This document shows positions 1 through 8,179 of a stretch of 64,000 nt of DNA, piece by piece. The DNA is from Maribacter aquimaris (GTDB taxonomy: Bacteria; Bacteroidota; Bacteroidia; Flavobacteriales; Flavobacteriaceae). Positions within the stretch are counted from its first letter, which is position 1; each line of letters opens with the position of its first letter. A program made the position numbers and the translations under genes. The DNA lies in contig NZ_JABTCF010000007.1 of NCBI RefSeq assembly GCF_014596745.1, positions 174,527 to 238,526 of the forward strand, read 5' to 3'. Below the pieces are notes generated by a model. That model was not told the DNA's origin and did no database searches. It was given only the letters and a program-made list of their open reading frames with translations.

Positions 1-2
1 TT

Positions 3-485
3 TCGGCAGAGGTAATTTCAACCAATTTCGACGGAATGATAAAGGAAGGGGAAGAATTGGCTGCCCTCAACCCTCAAATTGTGGTTAAATTACCCATGAT
101 TGCCGATGGTGTAAAAGCCTGTAAATATTTCTCGGACAAAGGCATTAGAACCAATGTTACCTTGGTATTTTCTGCAGGACAGGCATTACTTGCCGCAAAG
201 GCAGGTGCCACCTATGTATCCCCATTTTTGGGAAGATTGGACGATATTTCAACAGACGGTCTTAATCTTATTGCCGAAATAAGACAGATTTATGACAACT
301 ATGATTTCGACACCCAAATATTGGCAGCCTCTATCAGACACACCATGCACGTGATCAACTGCGCGAAAATCGGTTCCGATGTAATGACGGGTCCCCTTTC
401 TTCAATTGAAGGCTTGCTTAAACACCCCTTGACCGATTCTGGTTTGGCCAAGTTTCTTGAGGATGCAAAATCGTTTGATTTGTAG
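3..485 (+). CDS. Transaldolase / fructose-6-phosphate aldolase-like protein, 5' truncated by window edge
   Basis: The frame is open from the first bases, so the N-terminus lies outside the window; the ATG at 36 is internal. The visible 160 residues show the C-terminal half of a small class I aldolase of the FSA/TalC type: VVKLPM with the Schiff-base Lys, then [25 protein letters not shown], and ILAASIRH near the end. In this family the enzyme moves a dihydroxyacetone unit between sugar phosphates in the non-oxidative pentose phosphate pathway, in the cytoplasm. Placement directly before a xylan locus fits a role in handling xylose carbon (inference). Stop TAG at 483-485. Transaldolase and FSA activity cannot be told apart from this fragment. 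Confidence 0.9.
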   Translation, partial: SAEVISTNFDGMIKEGEELAALNPQIVVKLPMIADGVKACKYFSDKGIRTNVTLVFSAGQALLAAKAGATYVSPFLGRLDDISTDGLNLIAEIRQIYDNYDFDTQILAASIRHTMHVINCAKIGSDVMTGPLSSIEGLLKHPLTDSGLAKFLEDAKSFDL

Positions 486-518
486 ATTCACTAGCCAAAA
501 AGCATCCATACAAATACA

Positions 519-585
519 TGTCAAATCCAAAAGAACCTTCCGCTTTGCAGCCAATGTAACGGAACGTGTTCTATTGGATTTGACA
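519..585. repeat. Long imperfect hairpin in the transaldolase-xylanase spacer
   Basis: Arms TGTCAAATCCAA (519-530) and TTGGATTTGACA (574-585) are a perfect 12-bp inverted repeat. Inside lie AGAAC/GTTCT (532-536 with 568-572) and TTCCG/CGGAA (538-542 with 560-564), giving about 22 paired bases in 67 nt. No T-run follows, so it is not a classic intrinsic terminator; it may act on the transaldolase mRNA end or be a small palindromic repeat element. The rest of the 534-base spacer (486-1019) holds the motif at 858-872 and no convincing gene. Confidence 0.6.
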
Positions 586-857
586 ATACTATAATTTCCT
601 GTATACGACCATACACAAGACCCCGATTTTACATCAATAATGTTCAGACCGGATGGACTTTAAACTCACCTTCCTTTTCAAAGTCCCAGGACGTCAATCG
701 AATGAACGAAATCCCCCAATCCTCAAAACACGAACACATACTTCTAAGTATAGGAAGGGACCAGATAAACATCAAAAAAACTATCGGGAATTTCATATCG
801 GATCGATCTTCTGAACGAGTTAATAAGAAATACTGGCCTAAAAGCCCCTAAAAAAAG

Positions 858-872
858 CAAATGCAACAAATG
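858..872 (+). promoter_or_regulatory. Candidate operator upstream of the + strand xylan operon
   Basis: CAAATGCAACAAATG here matches 13 of 15 bases of the reverse complement of 20592-20606, which lies upstream of the - strand xylan operon; the last 11 bases (TGCAACAAATG) are identical. It sits about 147 bp before the xylanase start. Regulation by the nearby HTCS is inference. Confidence 0.4.
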
Positions 873-1019
873 TATTACAGTTTGCTTCAATAATAACACC
901 CCCAAAATTATAGTCAAAATACCTTTATAAATTCATAACGACACCTTAGGCTAATTGTTCGTTATACTTATTTTTTTGCCTTACAAAATTAAATGACCCG
1001 ACTAAAATAATTTTCTATT

Positions 1020-2165
1020 ATGACCATGACATATAAAATCCGTGTATTTCTTATTCTTTTCGTTTTAGGCTTAAGTGCTTGCCAAACCAACAATAAGGAA
1101 TCAAAGAAAGATACCACCAAAGAAGAAGTCTCTATAAAGGAACATTTTAAAGGAAGCTTTTTAATAGGGGCCGCAATCAACGATAACCATATTGACAGAT
1201 CGGATTCGCTTGGTATTCAACTCCTGAAAAAAGAGTTCAATTCCATTACCCCTGAAAATATAATGAAATGGATGTATGTCCACCCTGAAAAGGACTCTTA
1301 TTTCTTTGACACTACAGATAAATATGTAGCCCTCGGCCAAGAGAATGGAATGTATATCGTAGGTCATAATCTGATTTGGCACAGTCAGTTGGCGGATTGG
1401 GTCAATCCTATTAAGGATAGCCTCGAAATGGCCATTATGTTAAAGGATCACATTAACACTATTGTCAGCAGATACAAAGGAAAAATCGATGCCTGGGACG
1501 TTGTAAACGAAGCCTTGAATGAGGACGGAACCTTAAGGGAATCTGTTTTTTCCAATACCATGGGCGATCGCTTCCTGGAACTGGCCTTTAAGGAAGCTGC
1601 CAAAGCCGATCCGGATGCAACACTTATATATAACGACTATAATCTTTGGAAACCCGAAAAAAGGGACGGGGTAGTTCGTTTGGTAAAAAAATTACAGGAT
1701 AATGGCGCCAAAATCGATGAGGTCGGTATACAGGCACATTGGAGCTTGGAAGGCCCTTCCATTGAAGATATTGAAAATAGCATCATTGCATTTTCAGAGC
1801 TTGGTGTCAAGATTTCGTTCACCGAATTGGATGTCACGGTCTTACCCAATCCTTGGGAGTTGGACGGGGCTGCCGTTAATCAAAATTACGATGAATTTGA
1901 AGGAGATCCCAAAATGAACCCTTATCCCAACGGGTTACCGGATTCCGTTAAACTGGAACTCAGTAAACGCTACCAAGACATTTTCAATCTTTTCACAAAA
2001 CATAAAGACAAGATAAGCAGGGTTACCTTCTGGGGCGTTCAAGACGGACAGTCATGGCTTAATAATTGGCCCATAAACGGCCGTACAAACTATCCGTTGT
2101 TTTTTGATAGAAATTATCAACCCAAGAAAGTGTACACGGATATTATCAGCGCTAAAAACAACTAA
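1020..2165 (+). CDS. GH10 endo-1,4-beta-xylanase, lipoprotein
   Basis: 381 aa. The N-terminus is an SpII signal with lipobox LSAC (Cys near residue 21), so the enzyme is membrane anchored and probably surface or periplasmic. The rest is one GH10 TIM barrel: ITPENIMKW, GHNLIWHSQ, then DVVNEAL carrying the acid/base Glu164 and FTELDV carrying the nucleophile Glu269, ending at RTNYPLFFDRNYQPK. GH10 enzymes hydrolyse internal beta-1,4 bonds of xylan with retention. The start is the first ATG of MTMTYK; the second ATG two codons later is equally possible. It is followed after 27 bp by the sugar symporter and then a GH43, a compact xylan operon. It resembles the 4749 and 13951 enzymes in domain plan but is clearly diverged. 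Confidence 0.95.
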   Translation: MTMTYKIRVFLILFVLGLSACQTNNKESKKDTTKEEVSIKEHFKGSFLIGAAINDNHIDRSDSLGIQLLKKEFNSITPENIMKWMYVHPEKDSYFFDTTDKYVALGQENGMYIVGHNLIWHSQLADWVNPIKDSLEMAIMLKDHINTIVSRYKGKIDAWDVVNEALNEDGTLRESVFSNTMGDRFLELAFKEAAKADPDATLIYNDYNLWKPEKRDGVVRLVKKLQDNGAKIDEVGIQAHWSLEGPSIEDIENSIIAFSELGVKISFTELDVTVLPNPWELDGAAVNQNYDEFEGDPKMNPYPNGLPDSVKLELSKRYQDIFNLFTKHKDKISRVTFWGVQDGQSWLNNWPINGRTNYPLFFDRNYQPKKVYTDIISAKNN

Positions 2166-2192
2166 TTGTTTATATCATATACGACCTACTAA

Positions 2193-3620
2193 ATGGAAGA
2201 TTTAAGTAATGAAAAATTATCGATAAAAGAAAAAATAGGCTATTCCTTAGGTGACCTTGCGGCCAATCTGGTATTTCAAACCTTGGTAACCTACCTATCT
2301 TACTTTTACACCGACATTTATGGGTTAAAACCAGAGCACGCAGCCATAATAACCCTAGTTGTAGGCCTAATCGCGGCATTTGCCTTTAACCCGATCGTTG
2401 GCGCCCTAGCCGATAGGACCAACTCTAAATGGGGTAAATTTAGACCGTGGATATTATGGACGGCCATTCCTCTGGGAATTGCCTCCTTACTCGCCTTTAG
2501 CACCCCAAATTTCGATTATCAGGGCAAGGTGATTTATGCCGTTGCCACCTATTCCCTATTACTGTTACTCTATGCGTCGAACAATTTACCTTACTCTGCT
2601 TTAAGCGGTGTGATAACCGGTAATATGAAGGAACGAAATAGTATTTCGGCCTATAGATTCGTTGCCGTTATGTTCGCGCAGTTCTTTGTGCAGGTATTTA
2701 TGTACGACTTGATCCTAAAAGCCGGGGGCGGTGACAAAGCCATGGGCATGGAAAAAGTCATGACCTTCTTGGCCGTAATCGGTACGGTTATGCTTTTGAT
2801 CACCTTCTTTACCACCAAGGAAAGGGTAATCCCTAAAATCGAACAACAATCGAGCTTAAAGGAAGATTTAGGCGATCTATTCAAAAACAAGCCTTGGATC
2901 ATTATGCTGGTCACCACTACCCTAGTGTTTATAACCCTTTCCCTTAAAGGTGGCGCCTATGTCTATTACTTTGAAAACTATGTAGACAATTCCCAATTAA
3001 AATTGTTTTTAGATCCTTTAAGACCCTATTTACCCACTTTTGAAAACGAAACTTCCTTTGGTTTGGGCATCTTCAACGGAGGGGGTATTCTCTTTGGTTT
3101 GATAGGTATTATGTTATCAAAAAAATTCGCCGATAAATACGGTAAAAAAATCGTTTTTTCGACCACGCTTTTTATCTCCACACTTTTTATAATCCTTTTC
3201 TACTTTTATCCTCCAAGATCCATTGAATTAATATTCGGGACTCAAATTTTACATGGATTCTTCTATGGTATATGTACCCCTATTTTATGGACAATGATCG
3301 CCGATGTTGCCGATTACTCCGAATGGAAGAACAACAGAAGGGCCACCGCTATCATATTTTCCGCAATGATGGTAGGTCTCAAAGGGGGGTTGAGTATCGG
3401 AAGCTCACTTTTAGCCTGGATACTAAGTCTCTACGATTATGTTCCAAACAACACGACTATTGGGCAGGAGGAACATACCATAAACGGAATAAAAATGTTG
3501 GTCAGTATTTACCCGGCCATTCCTTTTTTAATCGCTATCGGTCTAATGACATTTTATGAAATAAACAAGAAAATGGAATTAAGGATTGAAGCTGATCTAC
3601 GCGAAAGAAGAAACCAATAA
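2193..3620 (+). CDS. GPH-family sugar:cation symporter (MelB/XynT-type MFS)
   Basis: 475 aa with about 12 hydrophobic segments. The N-terminus reads KEKIGYSLGDLAANLVFQT, the usual opening of glycoside-pentoside-hexuronide (GPH) symporters, followed by the loop LADRTNSKWGKFRPWILW. Family members import oligosaccharides or glycosides with Na+ or H+ across the inner membrane. Between a GH10 and a cytoplasmic GH43, its cargo is most likely xylo-oligosaccharides or xylose (inference from context). In helix II the usual DPxxG is NPIVG (Asn in place of Asp), although the Asp of LADRT is kept; this could change cation coupling. It starts 27 bp after the xylanase and ends 15 bp before the GH43. Confidence 0.92.
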   Translation: MEDLSNEKLSIKEKIGYSLGDLAANLVFQTLVTYLSYFYTDIYGLKPEHAAIITLVVGLIAAFAFNPIVGALADRTNSKWGKFRPWILWTAIPLGIASLLAFSTPNFDYQGKVIYAVATYSLLLLLYASNNLPYSALSGVITGNMKERNSISAYRFVAVMFAQFFVQVFMYDLILKAGGGDKAMGMEKVMTFLAVIGTVMLLITFFTTKERVIPKIEQQSSLKEDLGDLFKNKPWIIMLVTTTLVFITLSLKGGAYVYYFENYVDNSQLKLFLDPLRPYLPTFENETSFGLGIFNGGGILFGLIGIMLSKKFADKYGKKIVFSTTLFISTLFIILFYFYPPRSIELIFGTQILHGFFYGICTPILWTMIADVADYSEWKNNRRATAIIFSAMMVGLKGGLSIGSSLLAWILSLYDYVPNNTTIGQEEHTINGIKMLVSIYPAIPFLIAIGLMTFYEINKKMELRIEADLRERRNQ

Positions 3621-3635
3621 TTCAATAATATAAGT

Positions 3636-4655
3636 ATGCCAGAAGAAAGTATTGAACATATAGATTTTGAAGCGCTTAATAAAAAAGCCATTTCAAAGCC
3701 GTTGGTAAAACATATGTATACCGCGGATCCTTCCGCACATGTCTTTGAGGGAAAAATATACATTTATCCCTCCCATGACATCGATGCAGGTATCCCATTC
3801 AATGACAACGGCGACCATTTTGCCATGGAAGACTACCATGTTATTTCCATGGATACGGTTAAAAGCGAGGCCATAGACCATGGAGAGGCCTTACATGTAA
3901 AAGACGTCCCTTGGGCCGAAAGGCAAATGTGGGCTCCGGATGCAGCCCATAAAGACGGAAAATACTATTTGTTTTTTCCGGCGAGAAACAAGTCAGGTCT
4001 ATTCCAAATCGGGGTAGCCATATCCAATTCCCCCACAGGCCCCTTTAAAGCGGAACCCTTGCCTATAGAGGGCAGTTATAGCATTGACCCTGCCGTTTTT
4101 GAGGATGAGGATGGTAGCTATTACATGTATTTCGGTGGAATTTGGGGCGGACAGCTTCAAAAATATCGAAATAACGTCTATGATGAAGCGAATGAGCTGC
4201 CTAATCACTCCGAAGCGGCCCTATTACCAATAGTCGCTAAAATGACTGACGATTTATTAGGCTTTGCCGAGGAACCAAAGGGTATTGAAATCGTAGACGA
4301 AAATGGGGATTTATTGTTGGAAAGGGACAATGAAAGACGGTTTTTCGAAGCCTCATGGCTTCACAAGTACAACGGGAAATACTATTTTTCATACTCCACC
4401 GGTGACACCCATTTTATTTGCTATGCCATAGGGGACAACCCATACGGACCATTTACCTATACCGGCAAAATATTGGAACCTGTCGTCGGATGGACATCCC
4501 ACCACTCTATTTGCGAAGTAGCCGGCAAATGGTATTTGTTCTACCACGATTCTAGCTTATCCAAAGGAATAACCCATTTAAGATCGGTTAAGCTTGCAGA
4601 AATAACACATCATACAGACGGTACGATAAGTACCTTAAAGCCATATTTGGATTAG
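3636..4655 (+). CDS. GH43 glycosidase without signal peptide (beta-xylosidase/arabinofuranosidase type)
   Basis: 339 aa, five-bladed beta-propeller. The catalytic triad is readable: base Asp31 in YTADPSAHVF, pKa-tuning Asp151 in SIDPAVFEDEDG, acid Glu238 in RFFEASWLHKYNGK. The N-terminal pattern ADPSAHVFEGKIYIYPSHD is typical of the cytoplasmic GH43 branch near subfamily 1. There is no signal peptide, so it should act in the cytoplasm on short xylo-oligomers or arabinoxylo-oligomers delivered by the symporter encoded 15 bp upstream. It is the last gene of the + strand operon and is followed by a strong bidirectional hairpin. Xylosidase versus arabinofuranosidase cannot be decided by eye. Confidence 0.93.
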   Translation: MPEESIEHIDFEALNKKAISKPLVKHMYTADPSAHVFEGKIYIYPSHDIDAGIPFNDNGDHFAMEDYHVISMDTVKSEAIDHGEALHVKDVPWAERQMWAPDAAHKDGKYYLFFPARNKSGLFQIGVAISNSPTGPFKAEPLPIEGSYSIDPAVFEDEDGSYYMYFGGIWGGQLQKYRNNVYDEANELPNHSEAALLPIVAKMTDDLLGFAEEPKGIEIVDENGDLLLERDNERRFFEASWLHKYNGKYYFSYSTGDTHFICYAIGDNPYGPFTYTGKILEPVVGWTSHHSICEVAGKWYLFYHDSSLSKGITHLRSVKLAEITHHTDGTISTLKPYLD

Positions 4656-4671
4656 TTTAATTTGGAATGGG

Positions 4672-4704
4672 AAAAGGAGTATTAAACAACTTAATACTCC
4701 TTTT
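4672..4704. terminator. Bidirectional intrinsic terminator between convergent xylan operons
   Basis: A perfect 14-bp inverted repeat, AAAAGGAGTATTAA and TTAATACTCCTTTT, with a 5-nt loop. A-rich and T-rich ends on both sides let it stop the + strand operon ending at 4655 and the - strand operon ending at 4749. Confidence 0.85.
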
Positions 4705-4748
4705 AACTATTGTTCAACATTATTGTTTTCCCTATATAGATTTACTTG

Positions 4749-5936
4749 TTATTCAAGACATTCTAAAATTGCCTTTCTCGCCAATTTAGGCTGCATATTT
4801 CTATTGTACAAAAGCGGATAATTAGTCCTGTTTGGTATGGGATAGTCATTTTTCCAGGACATACCATCATGGACTCCCCAAAAAGTGACCCTATCTATTT
4901 TATCACTGTTCTTTACAAAAATTCCAAATAATTCTTTATAACGGTCAGCAAGTTCCTGTTCTACGGCTTCAGGCAAACCCTCTTTGTAGGGGTCCAAAAA
5001 TGTTTCGAATTCTTCCAATTGAAACTGGGGCTCCATCATACTACGCCCTATTATCTGACCTTCCTTAGTCAGTGGCAACACATCAACATCCAGTTCCGTA
5101 ATCATAACTTTAACCCCTAATGCAGCATAAGCATCGATAGCTTGTTGAATATATTCATTCTTGGGGAAATTCAACCCCCAATGCGCTTGAATTCCTATAC
5201 CATCAATTCTAATTCCAGCATCTTTAAGCATCTTTATCATACGAACGATTCCATCTCTCTTTTCAGGGCGCCAAGCATTAAAATCATTATAATATAGTTC
5301 TGTATCAGGAGCATATTCACTTGCATATTTAAACGCAAGTTTAACCATCTCATCACCATCCCCTATGCGCTTTACCCATGTGGTAGATCTATAAGAGCCA
5401 TCATTATCGATAACTTCGTTTACGACATCCCAAGCTTGCACTTTTCCTGCATACCGTCCCGCAACAGCTTCAATGTGTTTACGCAATTGCTCTTTTTGTT
5501 CTTCAGATGAATTGGGTTCCCCTTTTGTATTGGTAAAAAACCAAGCAGGTGTTTGATTATGCCATATCAAGGTGTGTCCAATAATAAACATGTTGTTTTT
5601 TTGACCAAAGGCAACAAACGCATCTGCTGCTGTGAAATCATAAACTCCAGGCATTGGATTTACCGTTTCAGCTTTCATACAGTTTTCTGGAGTTATGGTA
5701 TTGAACTCCTTTTTTACTATTTGCCTTATTGTATGATCCTTATCCGAAACATCATCAACACTTAATGCACTTCCTGTTAAAAAGTGCTTTTTAAAAGCAG
5801 TTTTTAATCCGATATCCTGATTTTTATTTGCTTCTGGTGAAGTTGTATTTTCTATAGTCGCTTTATCATGGCATCCTATTAATACAAGTAAGGCACAAAT
5901 TGCTATAGATAAATTTTTAACAGAAAGATTTTTCAT
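4749..5936 (-). CDS. GH10 endo-xylanase lipoprotein, copy A of a recent duplication
   Basis: 395 aa. Signal peptide with lipobox LIGC (Cys22), then a GH10 barrel: FNTITPENCMKAE, GHTLIWHNQTPAW, acid/base Glu174 in DVVNEVID, nucleophile Glu281 in MITELDVDV, and a C-terminal VTFWGVHDGMSW motif. It is the last gene of the - strand arm, 183 bp beyond the ThuA-like gene. The protein is about 97% identical to the one at 13951-15138: differences cluster in the first ten residues, at residues 35-36 and in the last ~85 residues, while the central coding DNA looks identical over about 750 bp. The function should therefore be the same extracellular xylan depolymerisation. The coordinates give an ATG start preceding a basic n-region. 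Confidence 0.95.
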   Translation of the reverse strand: MKNLSVKNLSIAICALLVLIGCHDKATIENTTSPEANKNQDIGLKTAFKKHFLTGSALSVDDVSDKDHTIRQIVKKEFNTITPENCMKAETVNPMPGVYDFTAADAFVAFGQKNNMFIIGHTLIWHNQTPAWFFTNTKGEPNSSEEQKEQLRKHIEAVAGRYAGKVQAWDVVNEVIDNDGSYRSTTWVKRIGDGDEMVKLAFKYASEYAPDTELYYNDFNAWRPEKRDGIVRMIKMLKDAGIRIDGIGIQAHWGLNFPKNEYIQQAIDAYAALGVKVMITELDVDVLPLTKEGQIIGRSMMEPQFQLEEFETFLDPYKEGLPEAVEQELADRYKELFGIFVKNSDKIDRVTFWGVHDGMSWKNDYPIPNRTNYPLLYNRNMQPKLARKAILECLE

Positions 5937-6119
5937 ATTACTGTTTTTTTTTAATAATTAAAGTGATTTTATAAGCTTTTTTGAAGTAAAACCCATCATT
6001 AAAGGAATAAGACCGACGCCTATATCATTGATTGAAAACGCTTTACAAGGTTATCAATTTACGAAGCGTAAACCATGATAAGGCATTCCCAATATTCTAT
6101 AAATACTACCAAGAATAAT

Positions 6120-6875
6120 TTATTTAGAAGCCCAGTATATGGCCCCAAAAATGTGATTCAAAAAGTTTTTGTCTTTAAATGATTCCGGTTTATGACCTAA
6201 AGCGGTGTAAAACGATCTTCCTCCATCATATTCCTGATACCAGGAAATAGGATGTTTCGTTCCCATGCCTTTTAACGGAATGTCATCATAACCCGCAGTA
6301 AAATCATAAGAAGCTTCATCAACAGTCATTAGAATAGTTAGTTTATCCAAATTCATGTTTTCAAAGTTATACCACTCATCACTACGAAGCCATTTATTTG
6401 GCAGATGCCATGTTGCCGGAAAATCATGATTCACCACTTTTACAATAGCTGCTTGTAATTTTGGATGATTCACAAATTTTGCTCCAACAAGACCATCAAA
6501 CCAAGCATTATCATTCTCTCCATCTGCTGTTCCGTGTATGCCAACAAAGCCTCCGCCTCGTTTCATAAATGCTTTTAAAGCATCCATATGCTTTGTGGTC
6601 AAAAAATTGGCATTGGCGTTCATAAATATGACTACATCATATTCCAGTAAACTTTCTATAAGATCATCTGGCCTTTGTGTCCAATCAAACTTAAACTGAT
6701 TTTCTACTGCCATTTCTTCAAAAGCCTGAACTGCAACAGGGATGGTATTGTAATGCCAATCATCATGTTGGGTAAACAATAAAACTCGAAACTGGTCTTG
6801 CGCGTTTGTTTTCATCATTGTAAGGACACATATAGTTAATAAAAGAGACTTCATTGTAACGGGTTTCATAATCAA
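6120..6875 (-). CDS. Secreted ThuA-like domain protein
   Basis: 251 aa. An N-terminal signal ends at ...KTNAQ, followed by a ThuA fold (glutamine-amidotransferase-like): RVLLFTQHDDWHYNTIP, YDVVIFMNANANFL, GGGFVGIHGTADGE with His114 where class I amidotransferases have the Cys nucleophile, and the tail GRSFYTALGHKPESF. ThuA-like proteins occur in sugar loci and several are linked to 3-keto-glycoside chemistry; the substrate here is unknown. Alternative ATGs lie at 6869 and 6854; all keep the signal peptide. It starts 4 nt after the stop of the isomerase-like gene, so the two are translationally close. A truncated relative of its 3' end sits at 13486-13706. Confidence 0.85.
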   Translation of the reverse strand: MIMKPVTMKSLLLTICVLTMMKTNAQDQFRVLLFTQHDDWHYNTIPVAVQAFEEMAVENQFKFDWTQRPDDLIESLLEYDVVIFMNANANFLTTKHMDALKAFMKRGGGFVGIHGTADGENDNAWFDGLVGAKFVNHPKLQAAIVKVVNHDFPATWHLPNKWLRSDEWYNFENMNLDKLTILMTVDEASYDFTAGYDDIPLKGMGTKHPISWYQEYDGGRSFYTALGHKPESFKDKNFLNHIFGAIYWASK

Positions 6876-6879
6876 ACGT

Positions 6880-8172
6880 TTATTTTAATAATTCATAATA
6901 AATATATTCCCAAGCTAAACCAACACTAAATAAAGGCGGGAAACTATACGCTTCAACTTCAGATAGGATGTATTGAACTCCAGCTATTTCTTGATAGTTG
7001 AAAATATTCTTGAAATCTATTTTACCACTTTCGCCTAATTCCTTATAATCTTTCACATGCCAACTAATAAAACGTTTAGGATAGGTTTTAAAATAATGAA
7101 CAGGATTTACACCGCCCACCTGCATCCAATATACATCCGATTGAAAATAGACATACTCAGGATTGGTGTTTTGAAGAAAATAATCATAAACGGTTACGCC
7201 TTCTACCTTTAAAAATTCATCGGCATGATTATGATACACAAACTTAAGTCCGTTCTCCTTACACAGTTTTCCGATTTTATTATAATAATTGCAATATTCC
7301 TGGAGTTCTTTAATCGTCTTAATGTTTTTTATGTTGCTATTTGAAGTAGAAAGATATTCGACACCTGCATTTTTATGGTCTTGTATCGTTTTATTCCACC
7401 ACGTATGTATGGCGGTATCATCATTTTTATTTTCAGGATCGAAAAAAGTCATAGAGCCCAAAAATTCCATACCTGATTTTTCTACTACAGCCTTGAATTC
7501 CTTCGGGCTATATCCATAAAAACGACCTTCTCTATAAACAAAAGTTTCAACATAACTATAGCCCATCCTACCTAGTTGAATTAAGGTTTTTTCTGGGTTT
7601 TTAAGCATCTCTTTGTGAACAGAAACGAGCTGAATACCAATATTTTTGTCTTTAGGATTATTTTTAATGTATCTGGTTTTCCATAAACTCTTTTCATTAG
7701 TATCAAATCCTTCAACTATAACATCCGTATAATTTTGAAAGTCAAAATCAACCTTCATGGTTTTATGACCATTGAGATCTTTGTCTTGCATCGTCCAATG
7801 ATTTTCTGAAGAGAACTTACCTTTCCCTATAAAAAAAGCACCTTCCGTATTATGACCTGCAGCAAAGACAGTATCGGTAACACTATCATAACCAATAATT
7901 TCATGAAGTATAGGATTGTATCGATCACTACTATCTTTTTGTAAAACCTTAACGGTGAGCGAATGATTATTGAAATTATTCAAACTACTCATCTTTATCT
8001 CTGGAAGTTTTGCAACACTATCCGTATTAGGATCCATAGCACTTATCCACTGCCCAGAATACTGTCTTAATCTATCTTTTTGAGAAGATATACTATAGTT
8101 TTCTTGGGCTTTCATATGTACCGTATTCATAATTACAACTACTAACAGCGCTATTTTCACATAAACCTTCAT
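6880..8172 (-). CDS. Sugar phosphate isomerase/epimerase-like TIM barrel with N-terminal lipocalin-like domain, secreted
   Basis: 430 aa from the ATG at 8172 (MKVYVKIALLVVVIMN), chosen because it begins a signal peptide and leaves a 7-nt gap to the GH43 stop; an ATG at 8208 would overlap that gene. Residues about 30-170 look like a small beta-barrel (YSGQWISAMDP, IIGYDSVTDTVF, GAFFIGKGKF), tentatively DUF1579/lipocalin-like. From about residue 175 there is an AP-endonuclease-2/xylose-isomerase-like barrel: VETFVYREGRFYGYSP, KFVYHNHADEF, ISWHVKDYKE, and a late SEVEAY that could supply metal ligands. Such barrels isomerise, epimerise or cleave oxidised sugars. The secretion signal means it should act in the periplasm on a free or keto sugar rather than a phosphate (inference). 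Confidence 0.75.
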   Translation of the reverse strand: MKVYVKIALLVVVIMNTVHMKAQENYSISSQKDRLRQYSGQWISAMDPNTDSVAKLPEIKMSSLNNFNNHSLTVKVLQKDSSDRYNPILHEIIGYDSVTDTVFAAGHNTEGAFFIGKGKFSSENHWTMQDKDLNGHKTMKVDFDFQNYTDVIVEGFDTNEKSLWKTRYIKNNPKDKNIGIQLVSVHKEMLKNPEKTLIQLGRMGYSYVETFVYREGRFYGYSPKEFKAVVEKSGMEFLGSMTFFDPENKNDDTAIHTWWNKTIQDHKNAGVEYLSTSNSNIKNIKTIKELQEYCNYYNKIGKLCKENGLKFVYHNHADEFLKVEGVTVYDYFLQNTNPEYVYFQSDVYWMQVGGVNPVHYFKTYPKRFISWHVKDYKELGESGKIDFKNIFNYQEIAGVQYILSEVEAYSFPPLFSVGLAWEYIYYELLK

Positions 8173-8179
8173 GTCGTAA

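Noticed and set aside
644..796. 50-codon - strand frame beginning MKFPIVFLMF, looks like a small secreted protein
   Set aside because: A similar-sized open frame exists on the opposite strand over the same bases, and neither has family resemblance or clear signals; most likely chance.
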